Source: Microbacteriaceae bacterium
GTDB lineage: Bacteria; Actinomycetota; Actinomycetes; Actinomycetales; Microbacteriaceae
Length of the DNA stretch: 64,000 bases
Assembly (NCBI GenBank): GCA_027491295.1
Contig: JAIXWK010000003.1
Span: forward strand, 62,001-126,000
Reading direction: 5' to 3'
The notes beneath the pieces are model-generated. The model saw only the letters and a list, made by a program, of their open reading frames with translations, was not told the DNA's origin and did not search any database. Positions 32,991-40,944 of the stretch are shown piece after piece. The first letter of the stretch is position 1. Every line of letters starts with the position of its first letter. The translations under genes and the position numbers were made by a program.

Positions 32991-34232
32991 ATGGGTCGAA
33001 CAAGAGTCTTCGGAATGGTCCTCGCTGGTGGCGAGGGCAAGCGTTTGATGCCGCTGACCGCAGATCGAGCCAAGCCAGCCGTGCCTTTTGCCGGAAGCTA
33101 TCGACTTATTGACTTCGCTCTTTCGAATCTGATCAACTCGGGACTCAGACGAATTGTGGTGCTAACCCAGTACAAGTCGCACTCACTTGACCGTCACGTC
33201 TCTCAAACTTGGCGCATGTCCCCGCTATTGGGTTCCTACGTGGCTTCGGTGCCTGCTCAGCAGCGCTTGGGCAAACGCTGGTACACCGGCAGTGCGGATG
33301 CGATTCTGCAGTCTATGAACGCCCTCAGCGATGAGAGACCTGACTACGTGGTTGTGGTCGGAGCCGACCACGTTTACCGTATGGACTTTGACCAGATGCT
33401 GCAGTCACACATCGACTCTGGCATGGAGGCAACAGTGGCTGCCATTAGACAGCCAATCGCTATTGCTCCGCAGTTTGGCGTTATTGAGGTTGATCCGGCC
33501 AACCCGGTAAAAATCTCAGCATTCCGTGAGAAGCCAATTGACCCTCAGCCAGTACCGGGAGATCCAACCCAGGCTCTGGTTTCGATGGGAAACTACATCT
33601 TCAACGCGCAGTCTTTGATTGATGCTATTGAACGTGATGGGGAAAACCCAGACTCATCGCACGACATGGGTGGGGACATCATTCCTTACTTTGTGAACCA
33701 CGGCACGGCTGGTGCTTACGACTTCACCTTCAATGAGATTCCGGGTGCAACCGCCCGTGACAAGTCCTACTGGCGAGATGTGGGAACCATGGATTCCTAC
33801 TACGACGCTCACATGGACCTAATCTCAACCATGCCAATCTTCAACCTCTACAACTCGGACTGGCCGGTCTACAACCAGCAGATTAACTTGCCACCGGCCA
33901 AGTTCATCCACGACTCAGAGGGCAACCAGGGTCGCACCCAGGATTCGATTGTGAGCTTGGGTGTTGTGGTTTCCGGAGGAATTGTTGATCGCTCGGTGCT
34001 ATCCCCCAATGTCCGAGTCTCCTCGAGAACACTGATCACCGAGTCTGTCCTACTGGACGATGTTCAGGTTGGTCGCGATTGCACCATTCGCAAGGCGATT
34101 CTGGACAAGAACGTTGTGGTTTCAGATGGCGCAAGCATCGGTGTCAGCAAAGAGCGAGACCTGGAGCGCGGCTTCACAGTCACAGAAAGCGGCATAACCG
34201 TTGTCGCAAAGGGGCGGTTGGTTACACCTTGA
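32991..34232 (+). CDS. glgC: Glucose-1-phosphate adenylyltransferase
   Basis: A 413-residue enzyme that forms ADP-glucose, the committed step of glycogen synthesis. Motifs: the nucleotide loop [13 protein letters not shown] near the N-terminus, [15 protein letters not shown], the catalytic Asp in [12 protein letters not shown], and [10 protein letters not shown] left-handed beta-helix domain (about 290-413) ends the protein. The start is ATG 32991 because a -10 hexamer lies six bases before it. Its stop TGA overlaps the TTG start of serB. Confidence 0.95.
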   Translation: MGRTRVFGMVLAGGEGKRLMPLTADRAKPAVPFAGSYRLIDFALSNLINSGLRRIVVLTQYKSHSLDRHVSQTWRMSPLLGSYVASVPAQQRLGKRWYTGSADAILQSMNALSDERPDYVVVVGADHVYRMDFDQMLQSHIDSGMEATVAAIRQPIAIAPQFGVIEVDPANPVKISAFREKPIDPQPVPGDPTQALVSMGNYIFNAQSLIDAIERDGENPDSSHDMGGDIIPYFVNHGTAGAYDFTFNEIPGATARDKSYWRDVGTMDSYYDAHMDLISTMPIFNLYNSDWPVYNQQINLPPAKFIHDSEGNQGRTQDSIVSLGVVVSGGIVDRSVLSPNVRVSSRTLITESVLLDDVQVGRDCTIRKAILDKNVVVSDGASIGVSKERDLERGFTVTESGITVVAKGRLVTP

Positions 34233-34858
34233 CAAAGTTCCTAGTGGTTTTTGATGTTGACTCAACCCTCATCAATGACGAAGCAATTGAATTACTGGCC
34301 GAGCGGGCTGGGAAAAGACAAGAGGTAGCCGAGGTCACAGAGCGCGCGATGCGCGGTGAACTTGACTTTGAAGACAGCCTCAGACAGCGCGTGCTAACCC
34401 TAAAGGGACTAGATGAAGCCGTTCTAGGCGAGGTGTCTCACCAGCTCTCCCCCACAAAAGGTGCTAAAGAGCTCATCGAGGCTATTCACAAGCGTGGCGG
34501 CAAGGCCGCAGCCGTATCGGGCGGGTTTATCCAGCTCCTAGCTCCAGTCAAGCAGCAGTTGAACTTTGATCTCGAGCGGGCAAACACTCTTGAGGTTGTC
34601 GATGGCAAGCTCACCGGCCATGTGATTGGCAGGGTAATTGACAGAGCCGCCAAGGCAGAAGCACTTGTGGAGTGGGCTAATCACTTAGGCGTTAGCCAAC
34701 AACAGACCATTGCGGTCGGTGACGGTGCGAATGACCTTTGGATGATGGAAGTTGCTGGACTCTCGGTGGCATTCTGTGCGAAGCCAGTAGTTCAGCAGAA
34801 AGCAAAAATCGCGCTCAATGAGCGAGATCTAAGCCTGCTAATTCAGTTATTGCCCTAG
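34229..34858 (+). CDS. serB: Phosphoserine phosphatase
   Basis: A 209-residue HAD phosphatase for the last step of serine synthesis. The nucleophile and acid are in [16 protein letters not shown], motif II is [10 protein letters not shown], the Lys is in [11 protein letters not shown], and the acidic pair is in [11 protein letters not shown]. The N-terminal ACT domain of some SerB proteins is missing. The start is TTG 34229, in a four-base overlap with the glgC stop (TTGA). The open frame continues upstream inside glgC but that extension has no family sequence. The stop shares CTAG with fabI. Confidence 0.9.
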   Translation: MTKFLVVFDVDSTLINDEAIELLAERAGKRQEVAEVTERAMRGELDFEDSLRQRVLTLKGLDEAVLGEVSHQLSPTKGAKELIEAIHKRGGKAAAVSGGFIQLLAPVKQQLNFDLERANTLEVVDGKLTGHVIGRVIDRAAKAEALVEWANHLGVSQQQTIAVGDGANDLWMMEVAGLSVAFCAKPVVQQKAKIALNERDLSLLIQLLP

Positions 34859-35628
34859 GCACCGGTCGAGTGAAGTCCGCCATCAACGTGGATCATTTCA
34901 CCTGTGGTCGCCGGGAACCAGTCACTCAATAGCGCAACCAAGCCCTTGGCAGCAGCCTCGGTGTCGGTTAGATCCCAACCAAGTGGTGCGCGGCCAGTCC
35001 AAAGCTCCTCCATGGTTGCAAAGCCAGGGATGCCCTTCGCGGCGGTAGTGCGAAGTGGTCCAGCAGAAATCAGGTTCACGCGGATTCCCTGGTCGCCTAG
35101 GTAGCGAGCCAGGTAGCGCGCGGTCGACTCAAACGCAGCCTTGGCAACGCCCATCCAGTCGTATACCGGCCAGGAAACGGTCGCATCGAAAGTCAAACCA
35201 ACCACCGAGCTTGGGTTGTTGAGAACCGGCAGGCAGGCAGTGGTGATCGCCTTGAGTGAGTAAGCAGAGACCTCAACAGCAGTTGAAACGTCCGACCAAG
35301 GGGTCTGCATGAAGTTACCGCCGAGCGCGGTTTGCGGGGCAAAAGCGATGGCGTGGACAATGCCATCTAGCGAACCGAGGTGCTCCTTGACGTGACCTGC
35401 CAGCGCATCCAAGTTCTCCTGGTTGGTGGCATCGAGCTCGATGACCTTGACCGGCTTTGGCAAGCGCTCAGCAATCTTCTGAGTGATTGGAAGCATGCGA
35501 CCGAAGGAGCTTAGAAGCACCTCGGCACCCTCTTCTTGTGCCAGCTTGGCTGCCGTGAAGGCAATTGAAGCCTCGGTTAGTACACCGGTCACGAGTATTT
35601 TCTTACCTTCGAGAATTCCCAAAGCCAT
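34855..35628 (-). CDS. fabI: Enoyl-[acyl-carrier-protein] reductase
   Basis: A 257-residue short-chain dehydrogenase-like enzyme, FabI/InhA type, that reduces enoyl-ACP with NADH in fatty-acid elongation. The N-terminus GILEGKKILVTGVLTEASIA is the variant nucleotide site of FabI. The catalytic pair is Y and K in VYDWMGVAKAAFE (Tyr-x6-Lys). LISAGPLRTTAAKGIPGF is the substrate loop. It lies after fabG as in the mycobacterial mabA-inhA pair, with 32 bases between. The ATG is preceded immediately by AGGAG with no spacer, which is unusual. Confidence 0.94.
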   Translation of the reverse strand: MALGILEGKKILVTGVLTEASIAFTAAKLAQEEGAEVLLSSFGRMLPITQKIAERLPKPVKVIELDATNQENLDALAGHVKEHLGSLDGIVHAIAFAPQTALGGNFMQTPWSDVSTAVEVSAYSLKAITTACLPVLNNPSSVVGLTFDATVSWPVYDWMGVAKAAFESTARYLARYLGDQGIRVNLISAGPLRTTAAKGIPGFATMEELWTGRAPLGWDLTDTEAAAKGLVALLSDWFPATTGEMIHVDGGLHSTGA

Positions 35629-35660
35629 CTCCTAAGTTGCGTTATGGAAAAAGTTACTAC

Positions 35661-36371
35661 CTAATGGCCCATTCCAAGACCACCGTCAACCGGAATCACA
35701 GCTCCGGAAATGTATGCCGCGTCATCGGACGCCAACCAGCAAACAACTTTTGCTACCTCGCTCGGCGCTGCAAAGCGACCGGCTGGAATCTTCGCCTTGT
35801 AGGCGGTCTGCAGTTCTTCAGTTAGCTCTGCGGTCATGTCGGTGTCGATAAAGCCGGGGGCCACGACGTTTGCGGTGATGTTTCGACCACCAAGTTCGCG
35901 GGTGACAGACCTTGCTATTCCAACCAGTGCGCTCTTGGTCGCGGCGTAGTTCACCTGCCCTGCGCTTCCCAAAAGACCAACTACCGATCCAATCAAGATG
36001 ACTCGACCAAATCTTGCCTTGATCATGCCCTTGGTTACCCTGCGAAGCACTCGGAAGACACCGGAGAGGTTGGTGTTTACAACCTCCTCGAACTCTTCGT
36101 CAGTCATTCTCATCAAAAGGGTGTCGCGGGTGATGCCAGCATTTGCTACTAAAACTTCAATCGGTCCGAGCTGCTGCTCAACTTCCAGTAGGGCAGCATC
36201 CAAGGAAGCTCCATCGGTCACATCGGCGCGAACGGTTAGTGCTCCAGTCGGACCTTGGCCAGAGCGAGCAGTGACAGCAACCTTGTAACCCTGAGCAACA
36301 AACTCCTCAGCAATTGCAAAACCAATTCCTCGGTTGCCACCGGTCACTAGAACTGTGCGGGACTGGTCCAT
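35661..36371 (-). CDS. fabG: 3-oxoacyl-[acyl-carrier-protein] reductase
   Basis: A 236-residue classical short-chain dehydrogenase that reduces 3-oxoacyl-ACP with NADPH. Visible motifs are VTGGNRGIGFAIAEE, VANAGITRDTL, the catalytic Ser in LIGSVVGLLGS, and Y-x3-K in NYAATKSA; PGFIDTDMT follows. Start ATG 36371 is chosen because AAGGAG lies seven bases upstream; the open frame extends 17 codons further without family sequence. It heads the fabG-fabI pair. Confidence 0.95.
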   Translation of the reverse strand: MDQSRTVLVTGGNRGIGFAIAEEFVAQGYKVAVTARSGQGPTGALTVRADVTDGASLDAALLEVEQQLGPIEVLVANAGITRDTLLMRMTDEEFEEVVNTNLSGVFRVLRRVTKGMIKARFGRVILIGSVVGLLGSAGQVNYAATKSALVGIARSVTRELGGRNITANVVAPGFIDTDMTAELTEELQTAYKAKIPAGRFAAPSEVAKVVCWLASDDAAYISGAVIPVDGGLGMGH

Positions 36372-36458
36372 TATTTGCTCCTTGCGGGAATACCATTGTC
36401 TTAATCGCGTTATGAATACCAAAGCCTAGCAATTGGGCCAACGGAAGAAGCGTAAGCA

Positions 36459-36752
36459 ATGGCCAAGCGGCAAAGTGCGACATCACTCGAGCTCTCCCCC
36501 GATGAAGAGCGTCGCGTTCGCATGCGCAAGTACACAATTGCGATGAGTGTGCGCATGGTTTGCATCGTTGCGGGCGTTTTCACCACTGGCATTCTGATGT
36601 GGCTATTCTTTGCGCTAGCCATCTTTTTGCCCTACTTCGCGGTGATTATTGCCAACTCTCAAGGCGGGACCACAAAAGACAACTCCACCAAAATTGTGGC
36701 CCCGGCGGTTTCTATCCCGGCCAGCAAAATCAGAATTGTCGATGAAGAGTAA
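36459..36752 (+). CDS. DUF3099 family membrane protein
   Basis: A 97-residue protein with a charged N-terminus containing LSPDEERRVRMRKYTI, two membrane segments (about 27-46 and 48-65), and a polar tail. The pattern matches the actinobacterial DUF3099 family of unknown function. GGAAGAAG lies upstream of ATG 36459. It overlaps the next small gene by 11 bases. Confidence 0.8.
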   Translation: MAKRQSATSLELSPDEERRVRMRKYTIAMSVRMVCIVAGVFTTGILMWLFFALAIFLPYFAVIIANSQGGTTKDNSTKIVAPAVSIPASKIRIVDEE

Positions 36753-36939
36753 ATGCTCTAGGGCAGGCTGCAGTGAGCCTGCCGAATTCCTAATCGAGTG
36801 GCGCAATCCCAAGATTCATGCCGCTGACCGCATAAAGCTCTGGTCTGCGTGTGAATCTCACCGCAGCTATCTGATTGACTATCTCCAGACCCGCAGCATG
36901 TATTTGGGAGTAAGAGACTTTGAATCTTCAGACGATTAG
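36742..36939 (+). CDS. Small cysteine-containing protein between DUF3099 and SURF1
   Basis: A 65-residue protein that starts at ATG 36742 inside the end of the DUF3099 gene. It has CSRAGC near the N-terminus and SACESHRSYLIDYL later, so three Cys and one His could bind a metal (C-x4-C ... C-x2-H). The core ALIxWRNPKIHxADRxKxW pattern recurs, as I recall, in Microbacteriaceae beside SURF1. Function unknown. It overlaps the SURF1 start by 20 bases, which supports an operon. Confidence 0.75.
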   Translation: MKSKCSRAGCSEPAEFLIEWRNPKIHAADRIKLWSACESHRSYLIDYLQTRSMYLGVRDFESSDD

Positions 36940-37726
36940 ACGATGGGCGCCTTGGCTTGCGCTGGTCGTGCTATTCGCAATCGCCACAACGCTATTGAGC
37001 TGGTGGCAGTTTTCCCGTCGCGAAGAGCGAGTGGAGAAAATCAACCAGGTGATCGAGAACTATGAGGCCGAGGCGATAAATCTGGCAGATGTTTCCTGGA
37101 TCGAAATTACAGGTGGACTTAGGGCTGACGAGTGGAAACCGGTGAATCTTGAGGGCAGCTATTTGCCAGCTGATGCCATTTTGGTTCGTAATCGTCCGCT
37201 GAGCGGAAGCCCTGGCTTTTTGCAACTGGTGCCATTTAGAACCACCGCCGGTGAGGTGCTGGTTATCGAGCGAGGCTGGATTCCTGCAGGGTCGGACATC
37301 AAAGAGCCACTGCTAAACCCCCTTCCAGCCAACGAAATCAAGCGATTGATCATTCGTTTACGCCAGGGCGAATCGGATTCCGGTAAGGACGCTGTTGTTG
37401 GTCGACTGGACACCATCGACCTAAATGAGTATTCAGCCCTTCACCCGGAACTCGATCTCGAAACCCGCTTCTACGGCCGGCTCGCAAGTGAGACTCCACA
37501 AGCTTCCGAAGCACCAATTCCGCAGCCAAAACCTTCGCTGGATGAGGGCAATCACCTTTCCTATGCACTGCAGTGGTTGCTGTTTGGAATCATGGCGTTT
37601 GGCGCATTCCTATGGGCTTATCGAAACGACAAGCGAGTGCGACTAGAGGAGCAGGGCTTAGTCGAAAAGCGAGTTAGAAAGCGAACACAGGCAAGCGACG
37701 ATGCAGCCTTTGAGGACCAGAACTAA
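36920..37726 (+). CDS. SURF1 family cytochrome oxidase assembly protein
   Basis: A 268-residue protein with one membrane helix at each end (about 11-30 and 215-235) and a large extracytoplasmic domain between, as in SURF1/Shy1. Motifs include WWQFSRREERVEKIN, GSYLPADAILVRNRPLSG and LVIERGWIPAG. It assists assembly of the oxidase, probably heme a insertion into subunit I (CtaD). The start is TTG 36920. A ribosome site is weak, so coupling to the preceding small gene is likely. Confidence 0.9.
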   Translation: MNLQTIRRWAPWLALVVLFAIATTLLSWWQFSRREERVEKINQVIENYEAEAINLADVSWIEITGGLRADEWKPVNLEGSYLPADAILVRNRPLSGSPGFLQLVPFRTTAGEVLVIERGWIPAGSDIKEPLLNPLPANEIKRLIIRLRQGESDSGKDAVVGRLDTIDLNEYSALHPELDLETRFYGRLASETPQASEAPIPQPKPSLDEGNHLSYALQWLLFGIMAFGAFLWAYRNDKRVRLEEQGLVEKRVRKRTQASDDAAFEDQN

Positions 37727-37760
37727 TAGACTTTCCTAATAATCAAGAGAAGGAAATCTG

Positions 37761-38318
37761 ATGACCATTGCCGCCGTAAACCTCATCGACCGCGTGATCC
37801 CTAGGTCTCGAGTAAATGACATCGTTCTAATTGCATCCGGTGCAGTGCTGACTGCCCTTGCAGCTCAGATTCAGATTCCAATGTTCCCAGTTCCAATGAC
37901 CCTGCAGACCTTCGCTGTGCTGCTGGTTGCAGCCACCCTTGGTGCCGGTCGCGGAGCAATCTCCATGGCTACCTACCTTGCGATGGGCGCAGCTGGTCTT
38001 CCGGTATTTGCTTCTGCAAAGACCCTCTCCGGTGTGCTTCCAACCGCTGGCTACCTCATTGGATTCGTAGCAGCAGCCGTTCTAATCGGTGCACTTGCCA
38101 ACCGCGGTTGGACTAAGAACCCACTCAAGCTTGCGCTTTCTTTCGCATTGGGTTCGGTTGTTATCTATGCCTTTGGTGTGAGCGGACTGATGATCACCCT
38201 GGGTCTGACCCTAGACCAGGCACTAGCCGGTGGCGTTTACCCGTTCTTGATTGGTGACCTAGTCAAGGCAGTAGCTGCAGCAGCGCTTGTGCCGATGGCA
38301 TGGAAGCTTTTGAAGTAA
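37761..38318 (+). CDS. bioY: Biotin transporter BioY (ECF S component)
   Basis: A 185-residue, six-helix protein. The segments QIQIPMFPVPMTLQTFAVLL and GAAGLPVFASAKTLSG are diagnostic for BioY, which binds biotin in the membrane and works with an energy-coupling module or alone. No bioM/bioN genes lie here, so it may share a module elsewhere. AGAAGGAAA precedes ATG 37761. No biotin operator was recognised. A terminator follows. Confidence 0.95.
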   Translation: MTIAAVNLIDRVIPRSRVNDIVLIASGAVLTALAAQIQIPMFPVPMTLQTFAVLLVAATLGAGRGAISMATYLAMGAAGLPVFASAKTLSGVLPTAGYLIGFVAAAVLIGALANRGWTKNPLKLALSFALGSVVIYAFGVSGLMITLGLTLDQALAGGVYPFLIGDLVKAVAAAALVPMAWKLLK

Positions 38319-38333
38319 CCAAACAAGAAGTAG

Positions 38334-38364
38334 AAAACCCCTTGGAGAAATCCAAGGGGTTTTT
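38334..38364. terminator. Bidirectional terminator between bioY and sufT
   Basis: AAAACCCCTTGGA pairs with TCCAAGGGGTTTT around a short loop and ends in TTTTTCTTT. It closes bioY and, read from the other strand with its A-tract, can end the leftward suf operon. Confidence 0.9.
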
Positions 38365-38366
38365 CT

Positions 38367-38699
38367 TTAGATTGAGAAGCCGATTGCCCGCATCATTTCG
38401 CGACCGTCCTCGGTGATCTTTTCTGGACCCCATGGTGGCATCCACACCCAGTTGATTCTGAAGGCTTCGACCACGCCGTCTAGGGCATCACCAGTCTGCT
38501 CCTCGATAACGTCCGTCAGAGGGCAACCAGCGCTTGTGAGGGTCATGTTGATTAGCAGTGCGCCATCATCAGACTCCTGCAGACCGTAAACCAAACCTAG
38601 ATCAACGATGTTGACACCGATCTCAGGGTCGATGATGTTCTTCATCGCCTCGATGACGCGGTCGTACTGCTCAGCGGAGAGCTCTTTAGGTTCGCTCAT
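38367..38699 (-). CDS. sufT: SufT-like Fe-S assembly factor (MIP18/DUF59)
   Basis: A 110-residue MIP18-domain protein. The motif MKNIIDPEIGVNIVDLGLVY and the invariant Cys in TSAGCPLTDVIEEQ are visible. It helps mature Fe-S proteins when demand is high. It is the last gene of sufB-sufD-ferredoxin-sufC-sufT and overlaps sufC by four bases. Confidence 0.9.
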   Translation of the reverse strand: MSEPKELSAEQYDRVIEAMKNIIDPEIGVNIVDLGLVYGLQESDDGALLINMTLTSAGCPLTDVIEEQTGDALDGVVEAFRINWVWMPPWGPEKITEDGREMMRAIGFSI

Positions 38700-39454
38700 G
38701 CACTGGCCTTTAGGTAGCGGTCGTAACCCTCTGCCTCTAGACGCTCAGCTAGCTCCGGACCACCCTGCTCCGCAACCTTGCCGGCCACGAATACGTGAAC
38801 GAAGTCTGGCTGGATGTAGCGCAGGATACGGGTGTAGTGAGTGATGAGTAGCACACCAAGGTCAGTGTTTGCCTTGGCGCGGTTTACACCCTCAGAAACA
38901 ATCTTTAGTGCGTCGACGTCAAGGCCTGAGTCGGTCTCGTCCAAGATTGCGATTCTTGGCTTTAGAAGTTCCAGCTGCAAGATCTCGTGACGCTTCTTCT
39001 CGCCACCGGAAAATCCCTCGTTCACATTGCGCTCGGTGAAGTCCGAGTCCATGCGCAGGTTCTTCATTGCGGTCTTTAGGTCACCAACCCACTCGCGAAG
39101 TGCAGGAGCCTCTCCGCTGATTGCGGTCTTTGCGGTGCGAAGGAAGTTGGAGACTGATACGCCTGGAACCTCAACTGGGTACTGCATGGCCAAAAACAGT
39201 CCGGCACGAGCACGCTCGTCGACACTCATCTCAAGCACGTTCGCGCCATCTAGCAGGATCTCACCGTCGGTGATCTCATACTTTGGGTGACCGGCAACCG
39301 AGTAGGCCAGGGTTGACTTGCCGGAGCCGTTTGGGCCCATGACGGCGTGAGTCTCACCAGAGGAAATGGTTAGGTCCACTCCCCTAAGGATCTGCTTTGG
39401 ACCCTGGTCGGTGTTTACCGAAACGTGGAGGTTCTTGATTTCTAGCTTTGACAT
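38696..39454 (-). CDS. sufC: Fe-S assembly ATPase SufC
   Basis: A 252-residue ABC-type ATPase that drives the SufBCD scaffold. Walker A is GPNGSGKST, the signature is FSGGEKKRHE, Walker B is IAILDETDSGLDVDAL, and the switch His is LITHY. The D(E)TDSGLD form of Walker B is typical of SufC. It is 17 bases from the ferredoxin gene. Confidence 0.96.
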   Translation of the reverse strand: MSKLEIKNLHVSVNTDQGPKQILRGVDLTISSGETHAVMGPNGSGKSTLAYSVAGHPKYEITDGEILLDGANVLEMSVDERARAGLFLAMQYPVEVPGVSVSNFLRTAKTAISGEAPALREWVGDLKTAMKNLRMDSDFTERNVNEGFSGGEKKRHEILQLELLKPRIAILDETDSGLDVDALKIVSEGVNRAKANTDLGVLLITHYTRILRYIQPDFVHVFVAGKVAEQGGPELAERLEAEGYDRYLKASA

Positions 39455-39471
39455 GATTTCCTAACTAAGTC

Positions 39472-39783
39472 TTACTCTTCGATTTCTAAAAAGATGTCGC
39501 CGTTTTCGATTAGAACCTCGTAGGTTGCAACCGGCTCATAGGCAGGCAAGCTAAGTGGCTTACCGGTGTTGAGGTCAAACTTTGCACCGTGTGCCCAGCA
39601 CTCGATGGTCTCGTTGTCTACAAAGCCCTCAGAGAGCGAGATTTCGCCGTGTGAACACTTGTCATCAAGTGCCTTGACGTCACCGTTTGGAGTTCTCACG
39701 ACGGCAATTGCCAGATCGCCAACCTTTACGCGGATTGACTTACCGGGCTTGATGTCTTCCAGGGCGCAAATTCTCATTGCCAT
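39472..39783 (-). CDS. Rieske-type non-heme ferredoxin in the suf operon
   Basis: A 103-residue soluble Rieske protein with ligands Cys and His in DKCSHGE and Cys and His in CWAHGA. There is no membrane helix, unlike QcrA. It is placed between sufD and sufC, as commonly seen in Microbacteriaceae. It may give electrons to Fe-S assembly, but that is inference. Its ATG directly follows the sufD stop. Confidence 0.92.
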   Translation of the reverse strand: MAMRICALEDIKPGKSIRVKVGDLAIAVVRTPNGDVKALDDKCSHGEISLSEGFVDNETIECWAHGAKFDLNTGKPLSLPAYEPVATYEVLIENGDIFLEIEE

Positions 39784-40944
39784 TTAGACCCCTACCTTTT
39801 CTAGCTCAAGCTCGATTGCACCAATCAAGCGCTGTTCGATTTCGTCGATCTCAATCTTTTGAATGATCTCGGACAAAAAGCCTCGCACTACCAACTTCTT
39901 GGCCTCGGTCTCATTTAGACCTCTGGCCTGTAAGTAGAACAATTGCTCGTCATCGAAACGACCAGACGCACTCGCGTGACCAGCACCTTCGATCTTTCCG
40001 GTTTCAATCTCAAGGTTTGGAACCGAGTCTGCTCTTGCGCCAGCGGTTAGCAATAGGTTGCGATTTAGCTCGTAGCTGTCGGTGCCGACTGCGGTCTCGC
40101 GAATTAGCACATCGCCAACCCAAACGGTGTGAGCACCAACGCCCTGCAGTGCGCCCTTGTAAGCCACGTTTGACTTGCAGTTCTCCGCAATGTGGTCAAC
40201 GTATGGGCGGTGCTCGAAGTAGTTGCTGCTGTCAGCCAGGTAAACGCCGTACATGTTGATCTCAGCGCCCGGGCTAGATAGCTCAACCGCTGGGGTCACG
40301 CGCACTAGATCGCCACCTAAGGAAACAACCGTGTGACGAAGGTTTGAGTTGCGACCAAGCTTTGCAAACTGGGTTGAAACGTGGGTGGAGCCCTTATCCC
40401 AATCCTGAATGGTTACAAAGTTCAAGGTCGACTCATCGCCAAGCACAATCTCAACGTTCTCGCCCAAAACTCCAAGACCTGTGTGGTCTAGAACAATTGT
40501 GGTTTTGGCGTGGGTTCCGACGTTGATCAAAATGTGAGCTGCGGTTGCGGCGTCGCTATTTGGCTTGATTACCACAAAGCTCGGCTGGGACTGCTCAAGT
40601 TCTTTGGGAACATCAATCACCAAAGTCTTAGACGCGTTGGTCCAGGCAATTGCTGCAATTCGGTCTTCTGGAAGTCCTGCTGAACCAACCTTGGCCTTGG
40701 TGGTCTCAACCCAGTTGGCAGTTACACCCTCAGCAAGCTTGATCTCAACCGAGTCTTCGGTTAGCTCGCCAATGACGCTTTGGGTTAGGCCCTTTAGCTT
40801 GTCAATTGGTAGGTAGCGCCAGATCTCCTGCAGCTTTGAAACCTCTGCAAAGTCCTCGATGGAGGTAGAGCGCGGACGCTCGTTTCTGGTCTGAATTGGA
40901 ACGCCAGCACCGTGTGAATGTTCCTTAATACCGTGCTGTGCCAT
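39784..40944 (-). CDS. sufD: Fe-S scaffold subunit SufD
   Basis: A 386-residue beta-helix protein of the SufB/SufD family, partner of SufB in the SufBC2D scaffold. The segment VGDVLIRETAVGTDSYELNR and the C-terminal GHASASGRFDDEQLFYLQAR carry the conserved His used at the SufB-SufD interface. It overlaps the end of sufB by one base. Confidence 0.94.
   Translation of the reverse strand: MAQHGIKEHSHGAGVPIQTRNERPRSTSIEDFAEVSKLQEIWRYLPIDKLKGLTQSVIGELTEDSVEIKLAEGVTANWVETTKAKVGSAGLPEDRIAAIAWTNASKTLVIDVPKELEQSQPSFVVIKPNSDAATAAHILINVGTHAKTTIVLDHTGLGVLGENVEIVLGDESTLNFVTIQDWDKGSTHVSTQFAKLGRNSNLRHTVVSLGGDLVRVTPAVELSSPGAEINMYGVYLADSSNYFEHRPYVDHIAENCKSNVAYKGALQGVGAHTVWVGDVLIRETAVGTDSYELNRNLLLTAGARADSVPNLEIETGKIEGAGHASASGRFDDEQLFYLQARGLNETEAKKLVVRGFLSEIIQKIEIDEIEQRLIGAIELELEKVGV

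Noticed and set aside
34079-34228. N-terminal extension of phosphoserine phosphatase
   Set aside because: It is the out-of-frame shadow of the glgC 3' end; the HAD domain begins right after TTG 34229.
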